Notes: a model not told the origin generated them from the sequence alone. A stretch of 64,000 nt of DNA from JBDGYW01 sp964518955 (GCA_964518955.1 CAZFHS010000022.1:30521-94520); one strand, 5' to 3'; numbered from the stretch's first letter, positions 1 through 8,541 are shown. A program made the numbers and translations.

Positions 1-2
1 GC

Positions 3-1010
3 GCCAGAGAAAATGGCGTGGTCGTGGCCGTCCGCGCCGCGCCTGTCCTGGCATCGCTGGGTGCGGGCACCTACGGTGCCATCGGCGTCGTGGGCAAGGC
101 AACACTGACAACGGCGACCGCCTCGGACGGAGAGCCCCTCGGGCCCGATTTCCCTGGCATGTTCGTTCGTTTCAGTGCGGCCAACGTTGGGTCCGCCGGC
201 AGGGCAGGAAATGTCCGGTGGTGGTTCTACTCAGCCGGCCTCCTTCTCGTCGTTGGCGTTACCCTGTTCGGTGCGTACCTCCTGTGGCGCGACGTTCAGC
301 GCGAGATGCAGTTGGCGGAAACCAGATCCCGCTTCGTTTCGGCCGTCTCTCATGAACTCAAGACTCCTCTCACGGCCATCCGCATGTTTGCAGAGACGCT
401 GTATGAGGATGATCCACCGGATTCGGGCATGCACCGAGAATACCTCGAGACCATCGTCAATGAAACCGAGCGCCTCACCAGATTGTTGAACAACGTGCTT
501 GACTTCTCGAAGATCGAGCGTGGCCAAAAGGCCTACACGCGCGAGCCCCACTCCCTCGAAGAGATTGTTCGTTTCACTGCCGGGGCCATGCAGTATCCAC
601 TGGAGCAAAAACGATTCGCACTTCGGCTGGAGATCGAGGAGAATTCGCCGTTCGCTCGGGTGGACCGGGACGCAATCGAGCAGGCTCTACTGAACTTGCT
701 GACCAATGCGATGAAGTACTCGGGGAAGAACCGGGATATCGAGTTACGGCTTCGGTCCGAGAATGGTGAGGCTGTAATCGAGGTGTCGGACCGTGGCGTC
801 GGAATGGAGCCGGCCGAGTTGACCCGGATCTTCGAGCGCTTCTACAGGGTGTCGAGCCCGGAGAACGAGCGCATATCGGGGACGGGGCTCGGTCTCACCC
901 TGGTCCAGCACATTGCCGAGGCTCACGATGGGCGCGTCGCTGTGCAGAGCGTACCGGGTGAGGGAAGCACTTTCTCCCTGTTCCTCCCCCTTGATGGAGC
1001 CACGGCATGA
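3..1010 (+). CDS. Sensor histidine kinase, 5' end cut by window edge
   Basis: The reading frame is open from base 3, so the true start lies outside the window. The visible part begins in the periplasmic sensor region. It then has a membrane helix (WWFYSAGLLLVVGVTLFGAY), a HisKA domain with the H-box FVSAVSHELKTPL (histidine codon 351-353), and a HATPase_c domain with N-box LLNLLTNAMKYSG, G1 SDRGVGM and G2 GTGLGLTL. It should autophosphorylate on that histidine and pass the phosphate to the regulator encoded next, whose start overlaps this stop as ATGA. The catalytic core resembles the kinases at 5626 and 34621, both of which sit in the same kinase-regulator-propeller order. The ligand is unknown. 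The kinase call is firm; the N-terminal domain cannot be judged from this window. Confidence 0.95.
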   Translation, partial: ARENGVVVAVRAAPVLASLGAGTYGAIGVVGKATLTTATASDGEPLGPDFPGMFVRFSAANVGSAGRAGNVRWWFYSAGLLLVVGVTLFGAYLLWRDVQREMQLAETRSRFVSAVSHELKTPLTAIRMFAETLYEDDPPDSGMHREYLETIVNETERLTRLLNNVLDFSKIERGQKAYTREPHSLEEIVRFTAGAMQYPLEQKRFALRLEIEENSPFARVDRDAIEQALLNLLTNAMKYSGKNRDIELRLRSENGEAVIEVSDRGVGMEPAELTRIFERFYRVSSPENERISGTGLGLTLVQHIAEAHDGRVAVQSVPGEGSTFSLFLPLDGATA

Positions 1011-1687
1011 GTCGCATCCTCGTGATCGAAGACGACGTCGCGATCCTCAGGGGGCTCAAGGACAATCTCGTCAGAGAATCGTACGAGGTGCTCACGGCCG
1101 AAGACGGTGAAGAAGGGTACCGCCTGGCCCGGGAAGCGAACCCAGATCTGATCCTGCTGGACCTCATGTTGCCCACTCTCAGCGGCTACGAGATCTGCCG
1201 CAAGCTCCGTGACGATGGCAACTCCGTTCTGATTCTCATGCTCACCGCCAGGGGAGAGGAGGCCGACCGCGTCCTGGGCCTCGACCTGGGGGCTGACGAC
1301 TACGTCACCAAGCCGTTCTCGATCCGAGAGCTCAAGGCCCGTATCAGAGCCCTGCTGCGACGGACCGATCCGCCACCCGCTCCTCCGGGCACTCTGAGCT
1401 TTGGCGACGTGCTGGTGGACTTCCTTCAATACGACGCTCGAAAGGCAGGGAACCCAGTGGAGATGACCCCCAAGGAGTTCGGTGTGCTTCGCTACTTGGC
1501 CGCGCGCGCCGGGGAGGTGGTGAGCCGCTATGAGCTGCTGGAAAAGGTCTGGGGCTACGGCAAGTTCCCCACGACGCGAACGGTGGACAATCACCTCGCG
1601 GCTCTTCGCGCCAAGCTAGAGGACGAGCCGGCAGAACCTCGGTACCTCCAGACGGTTCACCGGGTCGGTTACAAGTTCGTGCCGTGA
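1007..1687 (+). CDS. OmpR/PhoB-family response regulator
   Basis: This 226-residue protein has a receiver domain at about 1-120, with acidic pocket E9/D10, phospho-acceptor D52 in LILLDLML, a Thr in LTARG and Lys in YVTKPFS. A winged-helix DNA-binding domain follows at about 130-226, ending VHRVGYKFVP. The ATG overlaps the kinase stop (ATGA), so the pair is translationally coupled and almost certainly cognate. The secreted propeller gene starts 149 bp downstream. A tandem TGACA repeat lies just after this stop and is a candidate binding site for this regulator. Length and architecture are standard for the family; only the specific regulon is inference. Confidence 0.96.
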   Translation: MSRILVIEDDVAILRGLKDNLVRESYEVLTAEDGEEGYRLAREANPDLILLDLMLPTLSGYEICRKLRDDGNSVLILMLTARGEEADRVLGLDLGADDYVTKPFSIRELKARIRALLRRTDPPPAPPGTLSFGDVLVDFLQYDARKAGNPVEMTPKEFGVLRYLAARAGEVVSRYELLEKVWGYGKFPTTRTVDNHLAALRAKLEDEPAEPRYLQTVHRVGYKFVP

Positions 1688-1692
1688 GGTTT

Positions 1693-1708
1693 TGACATGT
1701 CCGTGACA
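1693..1708 (+). promoter_or_regulatory. Candidate OmpR-type operator, two TGACA half-sites 11 bp apart
   Basis: TGACA occurs at 1693-1697 and again at 1704-1708, exactly 11 bp apart on the same face. A third GTGACA lies at 1769-1774. Direct repeats at 11-bp pitch are the usual binding layout of OmpR/PhoB winged-helix regulators. The site sits in the 149-bp gap between such a regulator and its propeller gene. A similar TGACA/TGACG pair at 11-bp pitch is at 37308-37323 in another module. Binding is inferred. Confidence 0.4.
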
Positions 1709-1836
1709 ACTCGACGACCTCTCGGCGGACGATTTCGTACGGATCTCGTGCTGCTGACCGTATTAGCCGTGACACAAAGAGTTACCAGCAATCTCATCTT
1801 TCCCGGGAAGGCGGAACCGCAAACCGGGGGACGATC

Positions 1837-3975
1837 ATGAATACGCTGAGGATCAATACTGTTTGGATCGCGCTGTCGGTGTTCACGGGCGCACCAGCGC
1901 TGGCGCAAACGGGACACGACCTGTTCCAACAGGCCCTGGTGATGGAGCAGGCGGAAGGAAACCTCCAGGAGGCGATCCAGATGTACGAGCAGATCGCGGA
2001 GGAGTTCTCGTCTGATCGCGAATTGGTAGCCAGGGCGCTGGTGCAGATGGGTGGGTGTTATGAGAAGCTGGGAAGCGAAGGTGCGCGCGACGCGTACGGC
2101 CGGGTCGTACGCGAGTTTTCCGATCAGGAAAACGTCGCTGCGCAAGCTCGGACTCGGCTGGCTGCACTGAATCGGGCTAGCCGCGCAGCCGAGGCACCGA
2201 GCATCACGACGCGGCTCGTATCACGCGAGAGGAATGCGGACTGGTACTCGATCACACCCGATGGCAGGCACGCTGTGATTATGACACAAGAAACGGGCGA
2301 CCTCGCACTGCGTGACATCACAACCGGGGAGATCCGTTACCTCACCGACGAAGCATCGTGGGAGGCGCCGTCGGTGTATTTGTGGCCTGCGACGGTCTCG
2401 CCCGTCGGCGGGCAAGTGGCGTATGGCTCGTGGGTACAGGATCGGCCGGGGATCATACGTGTGGTCGATACGGGAGGCACGAATTCCAGGGTGCTTTTTG
2501 CGGATCAAGCATGTGGGGTCTGGCCGTTCGATTGGTCGTCTGATGGACGGAGTCTGCTCGCGGGCCGAGACTGCGACTGGGAGGCGAACGAGAGCGAGAG
2601 TTTCCATCTCGTGCATATTTCCGTTCCGGACAGCACAGCTCGTTTACTCAAGGACTTCGGCCGGGGCGCATTCGGAGGCTCAGTGGCCTTCTCCCCGGAT
2701 GATCGGTACGTTGTGTACGATGTACCCGTCGAAGCCGACAGCGGCATGCGGGATGTGTGGGCGTTGAGTGTGGATGGGAGCTTTGACGTACCCATAGTTC
2801 GAAACCCCGCGAACGACCGACTGCTGGGATGGGTCCCGGGCACCGACGAAGTGGCGTTCCTGAGCGATCGCGATGGCACCTGGGATGTTTGGGCGGTGAC
2901 GGTTGTGAGTGGCCGATCTCAGGGCTCGCCTCGGCTCTTGCACCGCAACATCGGAGAGGTACAATCGATCGACTTTACGCCGGACGGCGGCTTATTCTAC
3001 CAGGCGTACACCAGGTGGTTTTCCGTCAGTGTGGTGCCGTTCGACGCGGTCAGCGGAAACATGGACATGCGATCGTCTGTGGCGGTCCGGGGCTCGAATA
3101 TGAATGTCGCGTGGTCTCCGGACGGCCGGTACCTCGCTTCCGTTGGAGAGCAGCACGGCCCGGGGGGGCCGGGTTTTGACTACAGGAGGCCGCTCTGTAT
3201 CAACGACTTGACGACTGGGGAGCGGCATGAGCTAGGCCGTCTCAAGCAGGTCCGCCGTCCGAACTGGTCCCCCGATGGGCGATCCATTTTGATCAACGCT
3301 CAGGACGAAGCCCGTGAGGACGAAGCGGACCGAGGGGGCCTCTTCGTGGTCGACGCTGAGACCGGTGAGGTCGATCATGTGATGGATGTACCGGATGGTT
3401 CCGTTTGGTTTCGCGGGTTCGGGGCCGAGTGGCTGGCTGATGGTGCGTCATTTGTTTACGCGGCGTTCGGTGAGGACGCGACGGAGGGCCGCCTGGTGTG
3501 GCGGGAACTTGCGACCGGCACGGAACGGGAGCTTTTGCGCGATTCTAAACTGTACTACAGAATCCTCGACCTCCACCCGGACGGCATCCACCTGCTGTTT
3601 GGACTGAGAGAAAGGACAGATGGGATTTCTACGGACCAGGGTTGGGGCCGCTTGATGGTTTTGGACCTGGAGACGGGAGACCGACGAGAGCTGCATCGCA
3701 TACAGAATGCCGGCAGGGTGACGAGCGCGGAATGGGCTCCGGATGGCGGCCACGTTTTTTATTCAGCAGGGGAATACAACCAGGGAACCGACATGTGGCG
3801 GGTTGCCTCAGGCGGAGGAGAGCCCGAGAAGCTCTACACGTTTCCGGAAGATCGTCTCGCCGGATCGTTCACCGTCAGCCCTGACGGTCGGCAGATTGCT
3901 CTCGTAGAGTACATACAGGAGTTAGAGATTCGGGTGATGGAAAACCTCAGGGAGGTTCGTCGGCGGGAGAACTAG
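1837..3975 (+). CDS. Secreted TPR-like + TolB/PD40 beta-propeller protein
   Basis: This 712-residue protein starts with a Sec signal peptide (cleavage after APALAQ, about residue 24). A helical TPR-like segment follows at about 25-115 (ELFQQALVMEQAEGNLQEAIQ, then QMGGCYEKLGS). The rest, about 125-700, is a beta-propeller with repeated SPDG/TPDG blade turns. The ATG is preceded by GGGGGAC. It is expected in the periplasm or outside the cell. It follows a kinase-regulator pair and shares the TPR-like N-terminus of the propellers at 8542 and 37412. Its blades instead resemble the lipoprotein propellers at 20217-24004 (for example LALRDITTGEIRYLT and LLGWVPGTDEVAFLSDRDG), so it looks like a domain recombinant. 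No catalytic triad was seen. A binding or sensing role is inferred. Confidence 0.88.
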   Translation: MNTLRINTVWIALSVFTGAPALAQTGHDLFQQALVMEQAEGNLQEAIQMYEQIAEEFSSDRELVARALVQMGGCYEKLGSEGARDAYGRVVREFSDQENVAAQARTRLAALNRASRAAEAPSITTRLVSRERNADWYSITPDGRHAVIMTQETGDLALRDITTGEIRYLTDEASWEAPSVYLWPATVSPVGGQVAYGSWVQDRPGIIRVVDTGGTNSRVLFADQACGVWPFDWSSDGRSLLAGRDCDWEANESESFHLVHISVPDSTARLLKDFGRGAFGGSVAFSPDDRYVVYDVPVEADSGMRDVWALSVDGSFDVPIVRNPANDRLLGWVPGTDEVAFLSDRDGTWDVWAVTVVSGRSQGSPRLLHRNIGEVQSIDFTPDGGLFYQAYTRWFSVSVVPFDAVSGNMDMRSSVAVRGSNMNVAWSPDGRYLASVGEQHGPGGPGFDYRRPLCINDLTTGERHELGRLKQVRRPNWSPDGRSILINAQDEAREDEADRGGLFVVDAETGEVDHVMDVPDGSVWFRGFGAEWLADGASFVYAAFGEDATEGRLVWRELATGTERELLRDSKLYYRILDLHPDGIHLLFGLRERTDGISTDQGWGRLMVLDLETGDRRELHRIQNAGRVTSAEWAPDGGHVFYSAGEYNQGTDMWRVASGGGEPEKLYTFPEDRLAGSFTVSPDGRQIALVEYIQELEIRVMENLREVRRREN

Positions 3976-4004
3976 TCGCGGCCTAACGATCCGCGCCCAA
4001 TGTC

Positions 4005-4802
4005 TCACGTAACCTCAAACACCATCTGGACTCGCGGATCCCCGTATTGTGCGCCGCCGGTATACACCCTCAGGTTTGGCAAAATGTCGGCAGCTCCGCC
4101 TCCATGGGTGTGGCCACAGAAGACTCTCAAGTTGCAGTCCGGGTGTGCCTCCATCACCGACAGCAGCACGTCGCCCACGACTTTGCTGGCGAAATAGGGC
4201 AGGAAGTCGTCAGCAGAGATCTTGCCCTCGTGCCAGCAGGCCTGCCGGAAAGGAGGGACGTGAGTCAGGAGCACGACCGACCGGCTGTTGCCGAACGCTC
4301 TGGGTAATAGTTCCTCAAAATGTGAGGCGGCGTCGTTGGCCAGCGCCTGGAGCAATTCGAGTCGTTCGGGTTTCCCCAGCAGGAGAAACTCCTCGATTAA
4401 GAGAAAGTCATTGAGCACGACTCCGCTTCGCCAGTAATCACCGAGCCTGCCATCGGCCCAGGAATCGTGGCCAACCAGAGAAGTGTCTTCCCCGATAGGG
4501 ATTTCCCCGGCCGAATTCAGCCAAACGAGGTGTTTGGACCGTCGCGTCAGTTCTGCAACTGAGTCACGGACCGTCTGTATCGATCCTCTGTAGAAGTCGT
4601 GGTTTCCCAGCACGAAGTAGATCGGTTTCCGAATCCAATTCTCCAGCTCCTGCAGGTAAGGAACCACCGTGTCCGCTTCGGCCAGGTCGCCACCCAAGAG
4701 CACGATGTCCGGGTTGTGCGCCAACACGGATTCTGCGAATGAGAACCGCTGACGGTCTCCCACGAAGTTCAGATGTATGTCGGTCGCCCACGCACAGCGC
4801 AT
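4005..4802 (-). CDS. Calcineurin-like metallophosphoesterase
   Basis: This 265-residue cytoplasmic protein has the full set of metal-binding motifs in order: ATDIHLNF (D-X-H, D8/H10), LLGGDLAEAD (GD), VLGNHDFY (GNHD, about 66-70), LLTHVPP (H) and CGHTHGGG (GHTH). The family hydrolyses phosphomono- or phosphodiesters with two metal ions; the substrate is unknown. The frame stays open upstream, but I start at MRCAWATD because GGAGGA lies 10 bases before that ATG and the domain begins there. The gene runs convergent to the propeller at 1837-3975. A close paralogue at 10759-11556 sits in the same place relative to another propeller gene but carries an internal stop. Confidence 0.93.
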   Translation of the reverse strand: MRCAWATDIHLNFVGDRQRFSFAESVLAHNPDIVLLGGDLAEADTVVPYLQELENWIRKPIYFVLGNHDFYRGSIQTVRDSVAELTRRSKHLVWLNSAGEIPIGEDTSLVGHDSWADGRLGDYWRSGVVLNDFLLIEEFLLLGKPERLELLQALANDAASHFEELLPRAFGNSRSVVLLTHVPPFRQACWHEGKISADDFLPYFASKVVGDVLLSVMEAHPDCNLRVFCGHTHGGGAADILPNLRVYTGGAQYGDPRVQMVFEVT

Positions 4803-4963
4803 TGGTGAGATGTCCTCCACACTCTCTTCCTGAGTGGCTTGCAGTGATGCGGTGGTGCCGCATGGAAGCGTCGGATCAAGATGCGGTGTGGTGTGGGCAG
4901 GTGTCCAGGTGGGGAGGGTAGGTGGAAGTGCGCGCGCATTGGCCGGATTCAGCGTTGGAAAGT

Positions 4964-5068
4964 TGTCACGGACACCGCGTTCCCTGTCACGGAGGAAGCG
5001 TTCTTTGCCACAGAGGGAGCGTGACCTGTCACTGAAAGAGCATGAGTTGCCGCTGCGCAACGATCGCG
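4964..5068. repeat. Five TGYCAC-type units at exact 21-bp spacing
   Basis: Units start at 4964 (TGTCAC), 4985 (TGTCAC), 5006 (TGCCAC), 5027 (TGTCAC) and 5048 (TGCCGC), each 21 bp after the last. Partly conserved GA and AGCGT lie inside each unit. A 21-bp pitch is two helical turns and suits a protein-binding array; it is also seven codons. The stretch lies in the roughly 400-bp gap between the divergent metallophosphoesterase start (4802) and the tRNA (5210), where I see no other convincing gene. GTGACA, the reverse complement of the core, also occurs near the propeller promoter at 1703-1708. Confidence 0.6.
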
Positions 5069-5209
5069 CACTAATCAGGCACTCGCTGCGGCAATTCGGT
5101 TACAGAGTTAGCGCCTGCGTGCGTTAGACTTGCAGCGCGGCTCGGATGGAGGCTGTGGGACACCGCGTCTCAGGCGTTGAGCCTGCCATGGTTCGTTACC
5201 GACTGGGGT

Positions 5210-5293
5210 GTCGGCGTGGCGGAAATGGTAGACGCGGAGGTATCGCAAGCCTCTGGGCGCAAGCCCGTGTGAGTTCGAATCTCACCGCCGGCA
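5210..5293 (+). tRNA. Class II tRNA with CGC anticodon (Leu-like body)
   Basis: A full cloverleaf can be drawn. The acceptor stem is GTCGGCG (5210-5216) with CGCCGGC (5286-5292), 7 pairs including one G-U. T8, A14 and the D-loop GG are present. The anticodon stem is GAGGT/GCCTC around loop ATCGCAA, with anticodon CGC at 5244-5246. The variable arm is long (GGGC-GCAA-GCCC, 5255-5266). The T arm is GTGAG-TTCGAAT-CTCAC. The discriminator is A5293, followed by CCG, so CCA is not encoded. The D arm and long variable arm match bacterial tRNA-Leu, whose own anticodons are CAA, CAG, GAG, TAA or TAG. CGC reads the Ala codon GCG. It may be a chimeric or mistranslating tRNA, or a tRNA pseudogene. The structure call is firm; the amino acid is unknown. 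Confidence 0.82.
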
Positions 5294-5384
5294 CCGCCGC
5301 ACCGGCCGGTTGATCCGGCTGTCAGGAACCATTACTTTGAGGTGGCTTGCGATGCCTCCGTAGCGTTTCCGCTACGCATGAGTA

Positions 5385-5415
5385 GCTGAGGTGGTTAACC
5401 CCGCCTCGGCTTTTC
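5385..5415 (+). terminator. Intrinsic terminator after the tRNA
   Basis: GCTGAGGTGG (5385-5394) pairs with CCCCGCCTCGGC-type sequence ending at 5410, about 10 pairs with two G-U, around a TTAAC loop. It is followed by TTTTC. A second perfect hairpin, GTAGCG-TTTC-CGCTAC, lies just before it at 5360-5375. Together they probably end the tRNA transcript. The remaining sequence up to the kinase start at 5626 shows no other gene. Confidence 0.75.
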
Positions 5416-5625
5416 TCATGCCCGCCAGCTTGCCACGCAGGGTGGTTCGCACGTAGCGCGCGGTTCAGACAGTGTGCCCTCGGGCCGCTGATGCCGCTCA
5501 TGCTGACTAATCCGCAGTCGCAACGGTCCAAGCGTCTCGACTCTACTTGACGTTACCATACAACTGCTTGCACCATTATCTCAGGGCAGATATCCGTAGT
5601 CCCCTCGCCGTGTGAGCGTAGGCGC

Positions 5626-7770
5626 ATGGAGCTATCGCTTCGAAAGCGCAGGAAGATCACGCTGCTCTTTGTGCTGGGCATCGGCATTCCAAGCCTGGTG
5701 CTGAGCTACCTGGCATTCCGTGGGATTCGGAATGAGCGCGCACTGCTGGAGCAACGTCGGCTTGGCGAGCATCGTGCGCTCGCTCAGCACGTAAGTGACA
5801 CTGTTGCGGCCGAGATACTCTCGGCGGAACGGAACCTCGCGCGCGTTGTGGCAGGGCATGACAGCGCTGAAGTAGTCTATGCTGGACGCAGTCTTCACGA
5901 TCTGAAGCATCTGCACCCATTGATCGATGAAGTCTTCTACATTGAAGCCTCGGGCATCGTATTGCTCCCCGCCGCCGAGCTTCTGTACCTATCCAACGTC
6001 ACGGAGGCACAGCCCGCCGAGGAGGCATGGCCGTCGGCTGCCGCGGCCTTTCTGCAGACGGGCCAACAACTCGAGTTTCGTGAGCAGCGTTACGGCGAAG
6101 CGCAGGCAAGCTATCGGCGTGCGCTTGCCGCGGTTTCAGCCCCGGTCCTGGAGAGTGAAGCACTCATCGCAATCTCCCGGGTGCAACGAAAGGCGGGGCA
6201 GACTGAAGCAGCACTCAGATCATGTGGTACTCTCATCAACGATTACTCCCATGTTCGGACGACGGCAGGATTGCCGGTGGGGCCGATCGCGCGAATGGAG
6301 CGGGGCGCTCTACTGCTCGCGTCTGGCGATACGGCGGCTGCGCTCGAGGCATATGTCACACTGAAAGAGGACCTGCTGAAGCGTGTGTGGGAGCTCCCGC
6401 GCGCGCAGTACCACTTTTTCGCGGGTTCGGCAGCGGACTCAATCGAAGGTGTCCTCGCCCAGTCACCGGCGGGGATAACCGTAGAGTCCTATCGAGACTC
6501 GCTAGCAGACCTGGAGGCGCAAGAGTTGGAGCGCGGGGAGAAGACGGAACGGCTCCTGTTGTTTCAGGAGATTGCCGCCGAGAATCTGGGAACTCGAATG
6601 ACAGCGGGCTCGGCGGACGCCGAAGCTGCTGGCAGGCGCTTCACGCTGGAAAGTGGTGGACACACCTATCTGGTTTCAGTTCCGGATCGAGAGCTCGATC
6701 CAGATGGCGTGTGGGGCCTGGTTCTCGATTCTGACGCCATGAGTGACCTAGTTCATTCGGTTGTGGAGAACGGTCTCGATCCGGCTACGAGTGATTGGAT
6801 CGTGAGGGGTAGAGACGGCCGCACAATCTCGGAGCGGGAGGAGTTACCCGACGGGCCCCTCACAATCAACGCGACCTTTGCCGACAACTTTCCCCCGTGG
6901 CTCATCGAGTTCCATCAGAGGCCACAGAGTGCGTACAGGCGCCTCTTTGCCTCGAGCCAGAGCATCTATTTCTACATGTTCCTGCTCATTGCGAGCATTC
7001 TGGTTTTTGGGCTCGTATTGACAGTACGTGCGGTAGCGCACGAGCTGGAGCTTGCGCGTCTGAAATCGGATTTTGTCTCCACCGTCTCACATGAATTCAA
7101 AAGCCCGCTCACCTCGATCCGCCATATGGCCGAGATGCTCCAGGCAGGCAGTGTGCCGTCGGACGAGCGACGGTCGCGATACTACGATGTGCTGGTCGAG
7201 CAGAGTTCACGCCTCTCCTCACTGGTGACGAACATTCTCGATCTAGCACGGCTCGAAGAGGGTAAGAAGGAATTCCAATTCGAGACAACCAACATCGGTG
7301 CACTCGTGTGCGACCTCGTGTCCACGACTCAGCAGCGGGTGGGACACGAGGGCGTCGTCGTCGAGGCCCATATCGAGGACTCGCTGCCTTCTGTCCGAGC
7401 TGATAGGAGCGCGATATCCCAAGCGGTCTCCAACCTAGTGGAAAACGCCATTCAGTACTCCAGCGATGAAAAGAAGGTGAACGTCAGAGTCTCGACCGAC
7501 GCAGGATTCGTGACCGTCGTGGTAGAGGATTTCGGAGTTGGCATACCGGAGAACGAGATCGACAAGGTGTTCGATCGGTTCTATCGCGGTGGTCACCCGC
7601 TGACACGGTCGGTCAAGGGCAGCGGGTTGGGGCTCACGCTCGTGAAAGAGATCGTGGAGGCGCACAGCGGGTCCGTCTCTGTCGAGAGTGAGCTGGGAAG
7701 AGGCAGCAGGTTTTTTGTCACACTGCCGGCAATAATGGAGAATGAAGATGCCAAAGATCCTGATCGTTGA
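5626..7770 (+). CDS. Membrane sensor histidine kinase with periplasmic TPR-like domain
   Basis: This 714-residue protein has an N-terminal membrane helix (about 11-30) and a long periplasmic region. The second helix is at about 447-468 (SIYFYMFLLIASILVFGLVL), followed by a HisKA domain (VSHEFKSPL, H489) and HATPase_c (N-box SNLVENAIQYSS, G1 VEDFGVGIP, G2 GSGLGLTLV). The periplasmic part has helical repeats resembling TPRs at about 140-270 (FREQRYGEAQASYRRAL, then ISRVQRKAGQTEAALRSC). This is unusual for a sensor domain and echoes the TPR-like N-terminus of the propeller encoded two genes downstream. The kinase at 34621 has the same layout. The next gene, a response regulator, begins inside its last codons. 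The signal is unknown. Confidence 0.95.
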   Translation: MELSLRKRRKITLLFVLGIGIPSLVLSYLAFRGIRNERALLEQRRLGEHRALAQHVSDTVAAEILSAERNLARVVAGHDSAEVVYAGRSLHDLKHLHPLIDEVFYIEASGIVLLPAAELLYLSNVTEAQPAEEAWPSAAAAFLQTGQQLEFREQRYGEAQASYRRALAAVSAPVLESEALIAISRVQRKAGQTEAALRSCGTLINDYSHVRTTAGLPVGPIARMERGALLLASGDTAAALEAYVTLKEDLLKRVWELPRAQYHFFAGSAADSIEGVLAQSPAGITVESYRDSLADLEAQELERGEKTERLLLFQEIAAENLGTRMTAGSADAEAAGRRFTLESGGHTYLVSVPDRELDPDGVWGLVLDSDAMSDLVHSVVENGLDPATSDWIVRGRDGRTISEREELPDGPLTINATFADNFPPWLIEFHQRPQSAYRRLFASSQSIYFYMFLLIASILVFGLVLTVRAVAHELELARLKSDFVSTVSHEFKSPLTSIRHMAEMLQAGSVPSDERRSRYYDVLVEQSSRLSSLVTNILDLARLEEGKKEFQFETTNIGALVCDLVSTTQQRVGHEGVVVEAHIEDSLPSVRADRSAISQAVSNLVENAIQYSSDEKKVNVRVSTDAGFVTVVVEDFGVGIPENEIDKVFDRFYRGGHPLTRSVKGSGLGLTLVKEIVEAHSGSVSVESELGRGSRFFVTLPAIMENEDAKDPDR

Positions 7771-8437
7771 GGACGAAGAGAGCATCCTGATGGCCTTAGA
7801 GGACGACCTCAGCAACGAGGGATACACGGTGACGGGCGAAAAGGATGGAGCCCGAGGATTGGAGCTCGCCCAATCGGGAGGATACGATCTTGTTCTCTTG
7901 GACATCATGCTGCCGGGAACGGACGGTTTCGAGATCTGCAAGCAACTGCGAGCGGATGGCGATACGACGCCGGTCCTGATGCTCACTGCCAAGAGCCAGG
8001 AGGTGGACAAGGTGCTTGGCCTCGAGCTAGGCGCCGACGACTACGTAACCAAACCATTCAGCCGCCGGGAGCTACTCGCCCGCGTGAAAGCTCTGCTCAG
8101 ACGAGCGGAGCCGGCCGACAAGCCCCTTGCGCGTTTTAGCTTCGGCGACGTGGAGGTCGATTTCAAGGCGTACGAGGTGCAAAAAGGTGGACGGCCGGTG
8201 GACCTTACTGCCAAGGAGTTCGCACTGCTGCGGCTGTTCATAAGCCGCAGGAACGAGGTGCTGCGCCGCGACGTGATCCTCGATGAGGTATGGGGTGACG
8301 TTTCGGACGTTTTCCCGAGGACCGTCGATACTCACATCGTGCACCTGCGTCAGAAGATCGAAGACGACCCGGCGGATCCGCGGTTCTTCGTCAACATACG
8401 TGCGGTCGGCTACAAGTTCGTGGCAGAGCCGCCTTAA
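7748..8437 (+). CDS. OmpR/PhoB-family response regulator
   Basis: A receiver domain (E8/D9, phospho-acceptor D52 in LVLLDIMLPG, Lys in YVTKPFS) is followed by a winged-helix domain ending NIRAVGYKFVAEPP. Two starts are possible. The ATG at 7742 has almost no room for a ribosome site. The ATG at 7748 lies 7 bases after GGAG and gives the usual MPKILIVEDE beginning, so I chose it. Either way the gene overlaps the kinase by more than 20 bp, pointing to coupled translation of a cognate pair. The likely target is the propeller gene starting 104 bp downstream. Confidence 0.96.
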   Translation: MPKILIVEDEESILMALEDDLSNEGYTVTGEKDGARGLELAQSGGYDLVLLDIMLPGTDGFEICKQLRADGDTTPVLMLTAKSQEVDKVLGLELGADDYVTKPFSRRELLARVKALLRRAEPADKPLARFSFGDVEVDFKAYEVQKGGRPVDLTAKEFALLRLFISRRNEVLRRDVILDEVWGDVSDVFPRTVDTHIVHLRQKIEDDPADPRFFVNIRAVGYKFVAEPP

Positions 8438-8541
8438 CGGAAACCCAACACTCTCGCGACACATGCTTCAATCATCTCGGGAGGTGTCCTCGTAGATTCG
8501 CGAAGGATTCGAAAACGGGACACTCAACAGGAGCTCAGATC

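Noticed and set aside
4847..4863. Hairpin ATGCGG-N5-CCGCAT as a regulatory RNA element
   Set aside because: Only six pairs, isolated, and not placed near a ribosome site; no further support.
4803..5060. An 86-codon N-terminal extension of the metallophosphoesterase
   Set aside because: It is low-complexity, lacks a ribosome site and has no counterpart in the paralogue at 10759-11556; GGAGGA supports the start at 4802.
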